A stretch of 55,578 bases of DNA from Lederbergia galactosidilytica (GCF_017873565.1 NZ_JAGGKH010000024.1:1-55578); one strand, 5' to 3'. Positions 8,353 to 17,013 are shown, counted from the first letter of the stretch. The notes: generated from the sequence alone by a model not told the origin. Numbers and translations: made by a program.

Positions 8353-9039
8353 TTGGGAAGAAAGGAATTTTTTCAAACGATCCACAAAAAGTTAATTGTC
8401 TCCTGTCAGGCATTAGAAGATGAGCCATTACATGGATCAGAATTAATGGCTAGAATGGCTGTGGCTGCGAAGGAAGGGGGAGCAGTGGCGATCCGAAGTA
8501 ATTCAGCCAATGATGTTGAGGCAATTAAAAGGGCAACTAGTATACCAGTAATTGGTTTAGTGAAACGGAATTATTCTGATAGCGAAGTATTTATTACGGC
8601 AACAGCGAAAGAGGTCAAGGAATTACTAAAGGTGAAACCTGATGTGATTGCTATGGATGCGACCGTTCGAAATCGACCGAATGATGAAAAATTGAAGGAT
8701 TTGGTTCAGCTAATCCATGAACATGGCGATACTTTAGTCATGGCGGATATAGCAACAAAGGAAGATGCTATATATGCAGTTGAATGTGGCGTCGATATGC
8801 TTTCCACAACGCTTTCTGGTTATACAGCAGATAGTCCTAAACAGAAAGGACCTGATTTTGAACTTGTCGAACAACTTTGTCGGGAGATACCTATTCCCAT
8901 AATAGCTGAAGGACGAATTCAAACACCAGAACAAGCGAAACGTATGCTAAATACTGGGGCGTGGTCAGTTGTAGTAGGAAGTGCGATTACAAGACCCCAA
9001 TTGATTACAAAATCCTTTACAGATTATTTGTATGAATAG
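8353..9039 (+). CDS. nanE: N-acetylmannosamine-6-phosphate 2-epimerase-like TIM barrel
   Basis: NanE converts N-acetylmannosamine-6-phosphate to N-acetylglucosamine-6-phosphate in sialic acid catabolism. Typical stretches are 'LIVSCQALEDEPLHG' at the N-terminus, 'GGAVAIRSNSANDVEAIK', 'DVIAMDATVRNRP' and the late 'IPIIAEGRIQTPEQAKRML' with a glycine-rich phosphate site 'VVVGSAITRP'. I favour TTG 8353 (228 residues), which sits 9 nt after AGAAGGA (8337-8343) and matches family length. An earlier in-frame TTG at 8302 would overlap the preceding gene. The kinase (NanK) and lyase (NanA) that normally feed this enzyme are not in the window. Confidence 0.85.
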   Translation: MGRKEFFQTIHKKLIVSCQALEDEPLHGSELMARMAVAAKEGGAVAIRSNSANDVEAIKRATSIPVIGLVKRNYSDSEVFITATAKEVKELLKVKPDVIAMDATVRNRPNDEKLKDLVQLIHEHGDTLVMADIATKEDAIYAVECGVDMLSTTLSGYTADSPKQKGPDFELVEQLCREIPIPIIAEGRIQTPEQAKRMLNTGAWSVVVGSAITRPQLITKSFTDYLYE

Positions 9040-9271
9040 CTCGGATGAGCACAAGGAATGAATTCAAGGTTGCACCTTTTATGATCATAGTTAAAATCAG
9101 TTATTTTTTGTATTACTACTAAAGATAATCAGTTGCCAGAAATGATGATAGGAATGGAACAAAAACCATTCCATTATTATACTCCAATCATCCATTGTTC
9201 CTTCTCTTCATGTTTATTCTTTAGGAAATAAGGAAGTATAAACACAGATAGCTTTATGAGGAGGGGCAAAT

Positions 9272-10729
9272 TTGGACAAATATTCAGGCTTAAACAAACA
9301 ATTCATTGCTGGGGAATGGCGCGATGGAAGTAGTGAGGAGATCTATGAGGATAAGAATCCTTATAATCAAGAAGTTGTAACGAAAATAAAGATGGCAACA
9401 CAGAAGGATATTGATGAAGCCTATGAGTCCGCAAAACAGGCGCAAAAGGATTGGGAAAAAGTTAATGCCTTTGAGAAGTCAGAAATTATGACGAAGACTG
9501 TGCAAATTATGAAAGAACGGAGGGAAGAGCTTGTAGAGCTCCTAACGATCGAGTCAGGTTCTTCCTATATAAAGGCAAATGTTGAGGTGGATTTTTGTAT
9601 TTCTATCACTAAGGAAGCTGCAAGCTATCCAATGCGAATGGGAGGAGAAATTGTTCCATCTTTAGTCCCTGGAAAGGAAAACCGCCTGCTACGTCGCCCT
9701 TTGGGAGTATTAGGAGTCATTAGTCCATTTAATTTCCCAATGTATTTATCCATGCGATCTGTAGCAACAGCATTAGCAGCAGGAAATGGAGTCGTCCTTA
9801 AGCCCGATGAACAAACAGCGATGTCTGGTGGAACAATCATCGCTAAAATTTTCGAAGAGGCAGGTTTGCCAAAAGGACTCTTCAATGTTGTCATTGCCTC
9901 CATTGAAGAGATTGGTGATGGTTTTGTGGATCATCCTATACCAAGAATGATCTCCTTTACAGGTTCTACACCAGTTGGAAAACATATTGGAGAACTGTGT
10001 GGAAAAAATATAAAGAAAGTAGCTCTTGAATTAGGAGGCAATAATGCACTTATTGTTCTCGAAGATGCCAATTTAGAAGAAGCGGTGCATTCAGCGATCT
10101 TCGGTAAGTTTATGCATAACGGACAAATTTGTATGGCCATTAACCGGATTATTGTTGCTGAAAAAGTACATGATGAATTTTTAGAGAAATTTATAGAAGC
10201 GGCAAAGAAAATTTCAGTTGGGGATCCAACTAATCAGAAAAATATGATAGGTCCCCTAATTAATCCGGAAGCGGTCAAACGAATAGTAGGAGAAATTGAA
10301 AAGGCCAAAACTGAAGGGGCTAAAGTGGTTTTAGAAGGAAAGGTTGAAGGAAGTGTCATACATCCAACTGTTCTAACATCCAATACAAATAATGTAGCAA
10401 CAGCACAAAATGAGATGTTTGGCCCTGTTGTGACCATTATTCCTTTCTCAACAGAAGAAGAAGCGATTGAGATGTGCAATGACACCCCATATGGATTAAG
10501 TGGGGCTGTGCACGCGGGCTCCATTGAAAAGGGAGTAGAGATTGCTTTACAGCTTGAAACAGGAATGGTTCATATAAATGATCAAAGTGTCAATGATGAG
10601 CCACTAATTGCCTTTGGAGGAGAAAAGCAATCCGGCATCGGGCGATTTGGTGGAAGATGGTCTTTAGATGAATTTACTACCTTCCAATGGATTTCCGCGC
10701 AAAATCAGCATCGTGAATATCCATTCTAA
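9272..10729 (+). CDS. Aldehyde dehydrogenase, aromatic/vanillin type (YfmT-like)
   Basis: This NAD(P)-dependent aldehyde dehydrogenase has 485 residues, full family length. Glu253 lies in 'ALELGGNN' and the catalytic Cys287 in 'HNGQICMA'. The fold signature 'ISPFNFPM' is near residue 150 and 'GEKQSGIGRFGG' near the C-terminus. The overall sequence and the ending 'QNQHREYPF' resemble benzaldehyde/vanillin dehydrogenases such as B. subtilis YfmT. The start is TTG 9272 behind GAGGAGGGG. It is separated from nanE by 230 bp and has its own terminator, so it may not belong to the sugar pathway. Confidence 0.88.
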   Translation: MDKYSGLNKQFIAGEWRDGSSEEIYEDKNPYNQEVVTKIKMATQKDIDEAYESAKQAQKDWEKVNAFEKSEIMTKTVQIMKERREELVELLTIESGSSYIKANVEVDFCISITKEAASYPMRMGGEIVPSLVPGKENRLLRRPLGVLGVISPFNFPMYLSMRSVATALAAGNGVVLKPDEQTAMSGGTIIAKIFEEAGLPKGLFNVVIASIEEIGDGFVDHPIPRMISFTGSTPVGKHIGELCGKNIKKVALELGGNNALIVLEDANLEEAVHSAIFGKFMHNGQICMAINRIIVAEKVHDEFLEKFIEAAKKISVGDPTNQKNMIGPLINPEAVKRIVGEIEKAKTEGAKVVLEGKVEGSVIHPTVLTSNTNNVATAQNEMFGPVVTIIPFSTEEEAIEMCNDTPYGLSGAVHAGSIEKGVEIALQLETGMVHINDQSVNDEPLIAFGGEKQSGIGRFGGRWSLDEFTTFQWISAQNQHREYPF

Positions 10730-10735
10730 AATAGA

Positions 10736-10770
10736 AACCGCCAAACCTGTAGAGGAGAGGCGGTTGTTTT
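10736..10770 (+). terminator. Terminator after the aldehyde dehydrogenase
   Basis: AACCGCC (10736-10742) pairs with GGCGGTT (10759-10765), followed by GTTTT. It lies between convergent genes. Confidence 0.75.
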
Positions 10771-10836
10771 GGTATTATCATTTTCCGGCAGAAGTCCCGC
10801 TTTAATCAGATTAGAAGAGAGTTGATCTGTGGTCGT

Positions 10837-11808
10837 TCAATCATTTCTATCGCCAACAGATTCCCGCTCTAACAAACAAACTGGTATTGTTTGTGGGCTT
10901 GTTTTTTTATCATTCAATAATTGGAGCAAATGGTCTGCTGCAACAGATCCCCATTCTTCTTTAGAATAGTTAATGGTTGTAAGGGGCGGTTGGAGATATT
11001 TAGAAACCTCAATATTATCCAATCCGATAATGTGCACGTCTGTTCCAATTTTATAGGGTGTTTCCTGGAAGCCTTGGTATAGACCGACTGCCATATCATC
11101 ATTGAAAGAAAAAATGGCTGTTGGTACAGTCCAATCTTTTAAAATTTGTTTCACAACCTCTTTTCCAAATGATTGACTAAAATCTCCGGAGTAAATTGTA
11201 TAGTGGATAGTAGGGTGTTTTTGTAAGATATCTGTGGCCGCTTGTAGTCTTTGCTGTGAGTCAAAGTTCCCTTCAGGTCCTGAAAGTAAGATAATATTTT
11301 GATGTTTTTTCTTGATTAGATAATTTATAGCTAATTCTGTTCCTGTATGATTATCTAGTAGAACAAGTTCGATATTGGGGTGGTGTAATTCTCGATCAAG
11401 TACAATCATTTTATTGCCAAGATCAGCATATCTTAGAATTTCTTCATCCGGGAAATTCCAATCCAAAATAACTGCTCCATCAATAATTCCTTCAGGTAAG
11501 AAACGATGGGATTCCTTTCCTGTACAAGCAATAAGATCATAACCATGCTGATTGAAGGTTTTTCTCATCCCTCTTAATAGATCGCCAAAAAAAGGTCCGC
11601 CATAATCGGGCATAAATGCGCCAATAATTTTGGATGCGCGGTTTTTTAAAGTCCGGGCAGCTGCATTTGGAACATAATTGAGTTCCTTGGCGATTTCAAG
11701 TATTTTTTTACTTGTTTTCTCTGTTACTTTTGGACTTCCATTTAAAGCATAGGAGACCGTTGAAATAGATACGCCTGCCTTTTTGGCGATATCTTTAATG
11801 CTTACCAT
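10837..11808 (-). CDS. LacI-family transcriptional regulator
   Basis: This is a sugar-responsive DNA-binding repressor of 323 residues. The N-terminal helix-turn-helix reads 'SIKDIAKKAGVSISTVSYALNG', and the hinge region includes 'ELNYVPNAAARTLK' with the minor-groove Leu-type hinge helix. A periplasmic-binding-like sensor domain follows. The gene is convergent with the aldehyde dehydrogenase and divergent from the oxidoreductase gene at 12203. A GAAACGTTTC palindrome in the shared upstream region is a good candidate operator. By position it should control the 12203-14261 pair and perhaps the rest of the island. Confidence 0.93.
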   Translation of the reverse strand: MVSIKDIAKKAGVSISTVSYALNGSPKVTEKTSKKILEIAKELNYVPNAAARTLKNRASKIIGAFMPDYGGPFFGDLLRGMRKTFNQHGYDLIACTGKESHRFLPEGIIDGAVILDWNFPDEEILRYADLGNKMIVLDRELHHPNIELVLLDNHTGTELAINYLIKKKHQNIILLSGPEGNFDSQQRLQAATDILQKHPTIHYTIYSGDFSQSFGKEVVKQILKDWTVPTAIFSFNDDMAVGLYQGFQETPYKIGTDVHIIGLDNIEVSKYLQPPLTTINYSKEEWGSVAADHLLQLLNDKKTSPQTIPVCLLERESVGDRND

Positions 11809-11886
11809 ACCATTTTTCCTCCAACTCCAATGTATTCCTTACTTATACTGTATAATTTGTTCGAATCTTTTACAAGTTAAACTTTC

Positions 11887-11896
11887 GAAACGTTTC
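11887..11896. promoter_or_regulatory. LacI-type palindromic operator candidate
   Basis: GAAACGTTTC is a perfect 10-bp palindrome with the central CG typical of LacI/CcpA operators. It lies between the divergent LacI gene (start 11808) and the promoter at 11899-11927. It deviates from the cre consensus at two positions, so a dedicated LacI regulator is more likely than CcpA. Confidence 0.5.
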
Positions 11897-11898
11897 TA

Positions 11899-11927
11899 TT
11901 CCGAAATGGAAAAGAATATGGTACAAT
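11899..11927 (+). promoter_or_regulatory. Extended -10 promoter for the leader RNA and oxidoreductase gene
   Basis: TGGTACAAT (11919-11927) is an extended -10 box, with a weak -35 (TTCCGA, 11899-11904) 17 bp upstream. Transcription would begin near 11934, giving a leader of about 270 nt before the ATG at 12203. Confidence 0.5.
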
Positions 11928-11933
11928 CATTTT

Positions 11934-12160
11934 AGAAGATGAGAATGTCTTGAATGATCATCTCTACAAATGATAAGGCTTTCGATTAAGCTAGGGATTT
12001 AGGTGGCTTGACTACCGATACCCTCTTCCTAATAGGATAAACATCTGCCTAGCATTGATGGGGGGTCCTACAGTAAGTAGAAAGCGCCTTCTGCCTTTTT
12101 GATACCGAAAAGTAGCTGTAGGGAGATATCTGCTTCAGGATAGACTCTTACTGTATTTAT
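11934..12160 (+). ncRNA. Candidate structured cis-regulatory leader RNA, class not recognised
   Basis: The leader can fold extensively. AGATGA pairs with TCATCT near its 5' end. GCTAGG (11990-11995) pairs with CCTAGC (12048-12053), enclosing a GGTGG-CTTGA-CTACC hairpin flanked by GGG and CCC. CCTACAG (12067-12073) pairs with CTGTAGG (12116-12122), enclosing two small hairpins. TACAGTAAG (12069-12077) is instead perfectly complementary to CTTACTGTA (12147-12155), which is followed by TTTATTTT. The two last pairings exclude each other, as in riboswitch or attenuator switching. It does not match the TPP, SAM, lysine, FMN, purine, cobalamin, M-box, T-box or preQ1 consensus that I know. Confidence 0.5.
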
Positions 12161-12202
12161 TTTGAAATATTTCTCATATTTTTATAGAAAAGGAGAATAA
12201 AG

Positions 12203-13225
12203 ATGAGCAAATTAAAAGTTGGGGTAGTGGGTTGTGGGAGCATTGCAAAATTCCGTCACCTTCCAGAATATGCGATGAACGATCAAGTTGAGATTGTTGC
12301 AGTATGTGACATTGTAGAAGAAAGAGCAAATAAGATGGTAGAGGAATATGGCGGAAAGGCCTTCACAGATTATAAAGAGATGCTACGTGAAGCAGAACTA
12401 GATATCGTGTCTGTTTGCTTACCTAATTACTTGCATGCTCCCGTTAGCATTGCGGCATTAGAAGCGGGAAAGCATGTTTTATGTGAAAAGCCAATGGCTA
12501 CTTCTGAAGAAGAAGCTTTGAATATGATCCAAGCAGCAGAAAAGAATGGCAAGAAATTAATGATTGCCCATAACCAGCGTTTTGTTGCATCCCATGAGAA
12601 GGCAAGAGAACTTATTGCCGATGGAACAGTTGGGAAAATTCATAGCTTCCGGACAGCTTTTGGTCATCCAGGACCAGAAGGTTGGAGCATTGATGGGAAA
12701 GACAGTTGGTTTTTCAGAAAAGAGGAAGCATTTATTGGGGCGATGGGAGATCTAGGTGTACATAAAACAGATCTTATGCGCTATTTATTAGGAGAAGAGT
12801 TCGTAGAAGTAGGCTCTTTTGTAGAATCAGGTGCAAAAGAAGATAGTACAGTCGATGATAATGCCGTATGTATTTTGAAATCAGAGACAGGTATTATCGG
12901 AACGCTAGCAGCAAGTTGGGCCTATGGTAAAGAAGATAATGCGACTATTATTTATGGTGAAAAGGCGGTATTACGATTAGAGGATGATCCAGATCATTCC
13001 CTAATTGTTCATCATATCGGTGGGGAAACAGAGAATTTTGATCTAGGAAAAATTCAATCTAATGAGGATGGCGGGCAGTCTACTACAAAAGTCATCGACC
13101 ATTTTGTAGACAGTATTGTGAACGATACGGAGCCACCTATTAATGGCGAAGATGGAATGAAATCCTTAAAAGTAGTTTTGGCAGCACTAGAATCTAGTGA
13201 AACAAAGAAAATTGTGCAAATATAG
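12203..13225 (+). CDS. Gfo/Idh/MocA family NAD(P)-dependent oxidoreductase
   Basis: This sugar oxidoreductase has 340 residues. The N-terminal Rossmann fold shows 'VGVVGCGSIAKFRHLPEY', and the family lysine motif is 'CEKPMATS' (Glu95-Lys96-Pro97). The C-terminal alpha/beta domain contains 'GAMGDLGVHKTDLMRYL' with the conserved Asp/His positions. The start is ATG 12203 behind AAAGGAG. It is followed by a TIM-barrel isomerase gene, a common pairing in inositol or unusual-sugar catabolism. Relatives in sialic-acid loci (NanOx/YjhC) act on 2,7-anhydro-Neu5Ac, which is one possible role here but is not shown by sequence. Confidence 0.9.
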   Translation: MSKLKVGVVGCGSIAKFRHLPEYAMNDQVEIVAVCDIVEERANKMVEEYGGKAFTDYKEMLREAELDIVSVCLPNYLHAPVSIAALEAGKHVLCEKPMATSEEEALNMIQAAEKNGKKLMIAHNQRFVASHEKARELIADGTVGKIHSFRTAFGHPGPEGWSIDGKDSWFFRKEEAFIGAMGDLGVHKTDLMRYLLGEEFVEVGSFVESGAKEDSTVDDNAVCILKSETGIIGTLAASWAYGKEDNATIIYGEKAVLRLEDDPDHSLIVHHIGGETENFDLGKIQSNEDGGQSTTKVIDHFVDSIVNDTEPPINGEDGMKSLKVVLAALESSETKKIVQI

Positions 13226-13280
13226 AAAAAAACGTTAAAATGAAGTTATGATTAAATCATTAGTAATAAAGAAGGGATAG

Positions 13281-14261
13281 GTGACTGTAGGTATGAAACT
13301 AGGAGTGTTTACAGTACTTTTTGCAGAGAAATCTTTTGAGGAAATGCTTGACCATGTAAAAGCATCTGGTCTAGATGCAGTAGAAATTGGTACAGGGGGA
13401 TATCCTGGGAACGCACATTGTGACCTAGATGCTCTACTTGAAAGTGAAGAAAAGAGAAAAGATTATTTGCACCAAGTAGAATCACGTGGATTAACGATTA
13501 GTGCATTCAGCTGCCATGGAAATCCCATTTCACCTGATAAAGAGTTTGCTAAAGAATGTCATGAAACTCTAGTGAAAACAATCAAGCTTGCCTCTCTATT
13601 GAATGTTCCAGTTGTCAATACATTCTCTGGAACACCTGGTGATCACGAGGAGGCTAAGTATCCGAACTGGCCTGTGACACCGTGGCCAAACGAGTATGGA
13701 GATATCCTAAAATGGCAATGGGAAGAGAAACTTGTCCCTTACTGGAAAGAAGTAGGAAAACTAGCTGAAGAGCATAATGTAAAAATTGGACTTGAGCTTC
13801 ACGGTGGTTTCTTAGTTCATACTCCACATACGATTCTTAAATTGAGAGAATTAACATGTGATGCTATTGGCGCTAACCTTGATCCAAGCCATATGTGGTG
13901 GCAAGGTATTGATCCAGTTGCAGCGATAAAAATCCTTGGTGAAGCAAATGCTATCCATCATTTCCATGCAAAGGATACATACATTGATCCTGACAATGTA
14001 AATATGTATGGATTAACAGATATGCAACCGTATGGAGCACTTAAAACAAGAGCTTGGATGTTCCGTTCTGTTGGCTGCGGTCATGATGTGAAGGAATGGT
14101 CTGATATGATGAGCGCGCTCCGCATTTATGGCTATGATTATGTAGTTAGCATTGAACACGAAGATCCAATTATGTCTGTAGAAGAAGGCTTCCAGCGAGC
14201 TGTTAGCAACTTGCAATCTGTCTTGATCAAAGAACAACCTGCTGAGATGTGGTGGGTATAA
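13281..14261 (+). CDS. Sugar phosphate isomerase/epimerase (xylose-isomerase-like TIM barrel)
   Basis: This AP-endonuclease-2-type TIM barrel has about 326 residues. Characteristic stretches are 'VEIGTGGYPGNAHCD', metal-ligand regions 'IGLELHGGFLVH' and 'GANLDPSHMWWQGIDP', then 'HHFHAKDTYID', and 'YVVSIEHEDPIMS' near the end. The family contains isomerases, epimerases and dehydratases of free or phosphorylated sugars, so the exact reaction is unknown. GTG 13281 is close to GAAGGGA (13271-13277); ATG 13293 gives the MKLGVF start seen in relatives and is also possible. It is cotranscribed with the oxidoreductase and ends at a strong terminator. Confidence 0.88.
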   Translation: MTVGMKLGVFTVLFAEKSFEEMLDHVKASGLDAVEIGTGGYPGNAHCDLDALLESEEKRKDYLHQVESRGLTISAFSCHGNPISPDKEFAKECHETLVKTIKLASLLNVPVVNTFSGTPGDHEEAKYPNWPVTPWPNEYGDILKWQWEEKLVPYWKEVGKLAEEHNVKIGLELHGGFLVHTPHTILKLRELTCDAIGANLDPSHMWWQGIDPVAAIKILGEANAIHHFHAKDTYIDPDNVNMYGLTDMQPYGALKTRAWMFRSVGCGHDVKEWSDMMSALRIYGYDYVVSIEHEDPIMSVEEGFQRAVSNLQSVLIKEQPAEMWWV

Positions 14262-14293
14262 AGAACAAAGAACTTGTCCTACGTTTGAAGGTG

Positions 14294-14338
14294 AAGGGGT
14301 ATCTGAAAGGCATTTTGCCATTCAGATACCCCTTTCTT
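14294..14338 (+). terminator. Terminator after the isomerase gene
   Basis: AAGGGGTATCTGAA (14294-14307) pairs perfectly with TTCAGATACCCCTT (14321-14334), followed by TCTT. This ends the oxidoreductase-isomerase transcript. Confidence 0.85.
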
Positions 14339-14758
14339 GACATTCATAAAATTGTTTTGTAATGCTGCATCTTCAGGCACAAGGACAAGGGCGACTCTTG
14401 AAATGCGAAATCGTTGGAAAAAGTCTCAAACGTTCGACAGACGCTTGTAGGAACACGAACACATAGAGAATGTTGAAAAAGGATTGCTAGCATATATCTA
14501 AGAACAAACACTTTCATAAAGAATCTTTCGAGGAATGTGAAGGGTAAAAGGACTGCGCTTCTTAATAGCTGTTCAAGGAGCATGAAAATTTAAAAAGGCC
14601 CCCGCGGAACGTTCATTTCGAGAGTTTCCTTTTTGTTTTGTATGATGATACTCCCTGCTCATTCTGTCACCTCCCTAGCTTCTTGTGCTTCACTCGTTTA
14701 AACCATCAGCTAAAAATAATTGCTATCACATCTCTATAACCCTAAAATTAGACAGATA
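14339..14758. other. Intergenic region, possibly a decayed repeat
   Basis: About 420 bp without a credible gene. The segment from about 14376 ('GGACAAGGGCGACTCTTGAA') to 14636 has a base composition and motifs resembling worn Bacillus intergenic repeats, and ends in a GC-rich CCCCCGCGG patch. I cannot define its borders. Confidence 0.3.
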
Positions 14759-14770
14759 GGAGGCGGCTTT

Positions 14771-15886
14771 ATGAATAAATATATCATCATTGGTGCCGGG
14801 ATTCTTGGTGCTTCTACAGCTTATCATTTAGCTAAGGCAGGGGCTGATGTGACGGTTATTGACCGAAGAGATGAGGGCCAAGCGACACAGGCGGCGGCTG
14901 GAATTGTTTGTCCATGGTTATCTCAGCGTCGTAATCAAGCGTGGTATCAGCTTGCTAAGTCTGGAGCAGCCTATTACCCACAATTGATTGCAGAACTTGA
15001 AAACGCGGGGGAGACTAATACTGGTTATGCTCAAGTTGGTGCTTTAAGTCTACATACAGATCGAAAGAAATTACAAGCAATGGAACAAAGAGCTATTGAA
15101 CGTCGTAAGGATGCACCAGAAATCGGAGATATACAGCTTTTAACAACAGATGAAGCGAAAAAAATGTTTCCACCACTTGCTGATAGATATGGAGCCGTTT
15201 ATATAAGTGGGGCAGCACGTGTTGATGGTGCGGCTACCCGTGATGCTTTATTACGGGCGGCAGAGAGCAATGGAGCTATGATTGTGCGAGGGAATGCCTG
15301 TTTACAGGTGAGTGGGAAGAAAATAGTAGGGGTTCATGTAGATGGACGGGAATTTTCTTGCAATACAGCATTGGTGGCAAATGGGGCATGGGCGAAGGAG
15401 CTATTTGAACCACTAGGCATTCAAATAAATGTTGATTTTCAAAAAGGCCAAATTATTCATATGCAGGCAAAAAGTGAGAGAACAGATAAATGGCCAGTGA
15501 TTATGCCCCCAGGTGTTCATTATATCGTTCCATTTTCCGATGGAAGAATTGCTGTAGGTGTTACACACGAAAATAATACAGGTTTTGATGTAGCGCCCAC
15601 TGTTTCGGGCATGCATGAAATTTTTGAAAAAGCTTCAGAAGTAGCACCTGGTTTATCAAAAAATTACTTCCTTGATGTGAAAGTAGGATTTCGCCCTTTC
15701 ACACCTGGATTTTTACCTATCATCGGACCACTTCCTGATTATGAAGGGATCTATCTCGCAAACGGACTTGGTTCAAGCGGGTTGACTGTTGGGCCCTATC
15801 TTGGTGCTCAACTAGCAAAACTGGCACTGGGAGAAAAATTAGATATCTCATTAGAACACTATTCAGTATTGAATGCATTAAACTAG
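14771..15886 (+). CDS. FAD-dependent oxidoreductase of the D-amino acid/glycine oxidase family
   Basis: This DAO-fold flavoenzyme has 371 residues. The FAD-binding start is 'YIIIGAGILGASTAYHLAKAGADVTVIDR', followed by 'QATQAAAGIVCPW', the second conserved FAD contact region. The C-terminus has 'VGFRPFTPGFLPIIGPLP' and 'LANGLGSSGLTVGPYLG', typical of DadA/ThiO relatives. The start is ATG 14771 behind AGGAGG. Length and fold are close to ThiO (glycine oxidase), and the thiamine operon 2.3 kb downstream lacks thiO, so it might supply the glycine imine for ThiG. Sequence alone fits a general D-amino-acid or secondary-amine oxidase better. Confidence 0.8.
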   Translation: MNKYIIIGAGILGASTAYHLAKAGADVTVIDRRDEGQATQAAAGIVCPWLSQRRNQAWYQLAKSGAAYYPQLIAELENAGETNTGYAQVGALSLHTDRKKLQAMEQRAIERRKDAPEIGDIQLLTTDEAKKMFPPLADRYGAVYISGAARVDGAATRDALLRAAESNGAMIVRGNACLQVSGKKIVGVHVDGREFSCNTALVANGAWAKELFEPLGIQINVDFQKGQIIHMQAKSERTDKWPVIMPPGVHYIVPFSDGRIAVGVTHENNTGFDVAPTVSGMHEIFEKASEVAPGLSKNYFLDVKVGFRPFTPGFLPIIGPLPDYEGIYLANGLGSSGLTVGPYLGAQLAKLALGEKLDISLEHYSVLNALN

Positions 15887-16010
15887 GCGATCAGAGGGTT
15901 ACTTCCTTTGATCGTTTTTCATTTGGAGAGAAGATACGGAGTTTCGAAGAAAATAGGCTAGTTTTAAAGGGGAATTATTGAAAGGAAGGACCATTTTGGC
16001 GAAAAATGTG

Positions 16011-16038
16011 ATACAATGTAATTAGTAAACGCTTACAA
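16011..16038 (+). promoter_or_regulatory. Promoter -10 with cre-like site upstream of the glycerophosphodiesterase
   Basis: A -10-like ATACAAT lies near 16011-16017, and a near-perfect cre site (TAGTAAACGCTTACAA, 16023-16038, one mismatch) lies just downstream. CcpA binding there would repress transcription. Confidence 0.45.
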
Positions 16039-16065
16039 AGCGGACGTGGAACAGGGGGAGTTTCA

Positions 16066-16920
16066 TTGAGAATGACACCAAGAGCACTTAAAGCATACAT
16101 GCTTGCAATCATTGGAATTGCGAGTCTTACTCTCCTAATTGGTTTTACAGAAAAACCAAATACTAGTTTTGAATTGCAAGGAACGATAAGTGTTGCTCAT
16201 CGGGGAGCTTCAGGCTATGCTCCCGAGAATACGATGGCTGCTTTTCAGAAGGCTGTTGAGCATGGAATAGATTATATCGAGCTAGATATTCATTTATCAA
16301 AAGATGACCAACTTGTCATTATTCATGATGATAAAGTGAATCGAACAACCAATGGTTCAGGATATGTTCGAAATTTTACATTAGAAGAATTAAAGGAATT
16401 AGATGCGGGAAGCAAATTCAATGCTTCTTTTAAAGGAGAGAAAATCATTACACTTGAAGAGCTATTGGATACCATGCTTCATCAAATTGGCATTATTATT
16501 GAAATTAAGGAGCCTGAAGCCAATGCGGGAATCGAGGAAATCCTTGCCGATCTTCTTGGACAATATAATAATACGAATAATGTCATCATCCAATCTATGA
16601 ATTTTGAATCAATGAAAAAAATGCATGAGTTACTTCCAAAAATTCCAGTGGCTGTACTTGTTTCAAGAGCTGAGCATCCACTCTCAAATCAACAATTAGA
16701 TGATATTGCTGATTATGCAACTTATGTGAATTATAATATTCGCTACTTACGACCAAGAGATGTAGAAGAAATCCATAAAAGAGATAAAAAGGTTATGGCT
16801 TGGACCATTCGTGATCCAAGAAAAATGCAGAAGGCCCTTAACCTTGGAGTAGATGGAATTATAACAGATTATACGAAATGGATTGTGAATAGTTCTACGG
16901 CTGAAGCAGAAATAAATTAA
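16066..16920 (+). CDS. Glycerophosphodiester phosphodiesterase, membrane-anchored or secreted
   Basis: This enzyme hydrolyses glycerophosphodiesters to an alcohol and glycerol-3-phosphate. The protein has about 284 residues. A hydrophobic N-terminal helix (residues ~10-27) should export or anchor it. The GDPD domain starts with 'VAHRGASGYAPENTMAAF' and continues with 'YIELDIHLSKDDQLVIIHDDKVNRTT', which supplies the metal ligands and the catalytic histidines. The later part contains 'IIIEIKEPEA' and 'VMAWTIRDPRKMQ'. TTG 16066 and ATG 16072 are both possible behind AGGGGGAG. It is monocistronic and preceded by a cre-like site. Confidence 0.92.
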   Translation: MRMTPRALKAYMLAIIGIASLTLLIGFTEKPNTSFELQGTISVAHRGASGYAPENTMAAFQKAVEHGIDYIELDIHLSKDDQLVIIHDDKVNRTTNGSGYVRNFTLEELKELDAGSKFNASFKGEKIITLEELLDTMLHQIGIIIEIKEPEANAGIEEILADLLGQYNNTNNVIIQSMNFESMKKMHELLPKIPVAVLVSRAEHPLSNQQLDDIADYATYVNYNIRYLRPRDVEEIHKRDKKVMAWTIRDPRKMQKALNLGVDGIITDYTKWIVNSSTAEAEIN

Positions 16921-17013
16921 AACAAGAGCAAAATTTATATTCGGAATGTTTCACCCTTTCATTCATTTATCCTTTATGCTAGTATACGGATATAATATAA
17001 TTTCATATAAAAA

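Noticed and set aside
12000-12070. Possible TPP riboswitch in the 12.0-kb leader because of GATACCC and CCTAA-AGG motifs
   Set aside because: CTGAGA and the GCGTAGGGAA block are missing in the right places; the true TPP aptamer at 17014-17108 shows the contrast. Partial likeness is coincidence.
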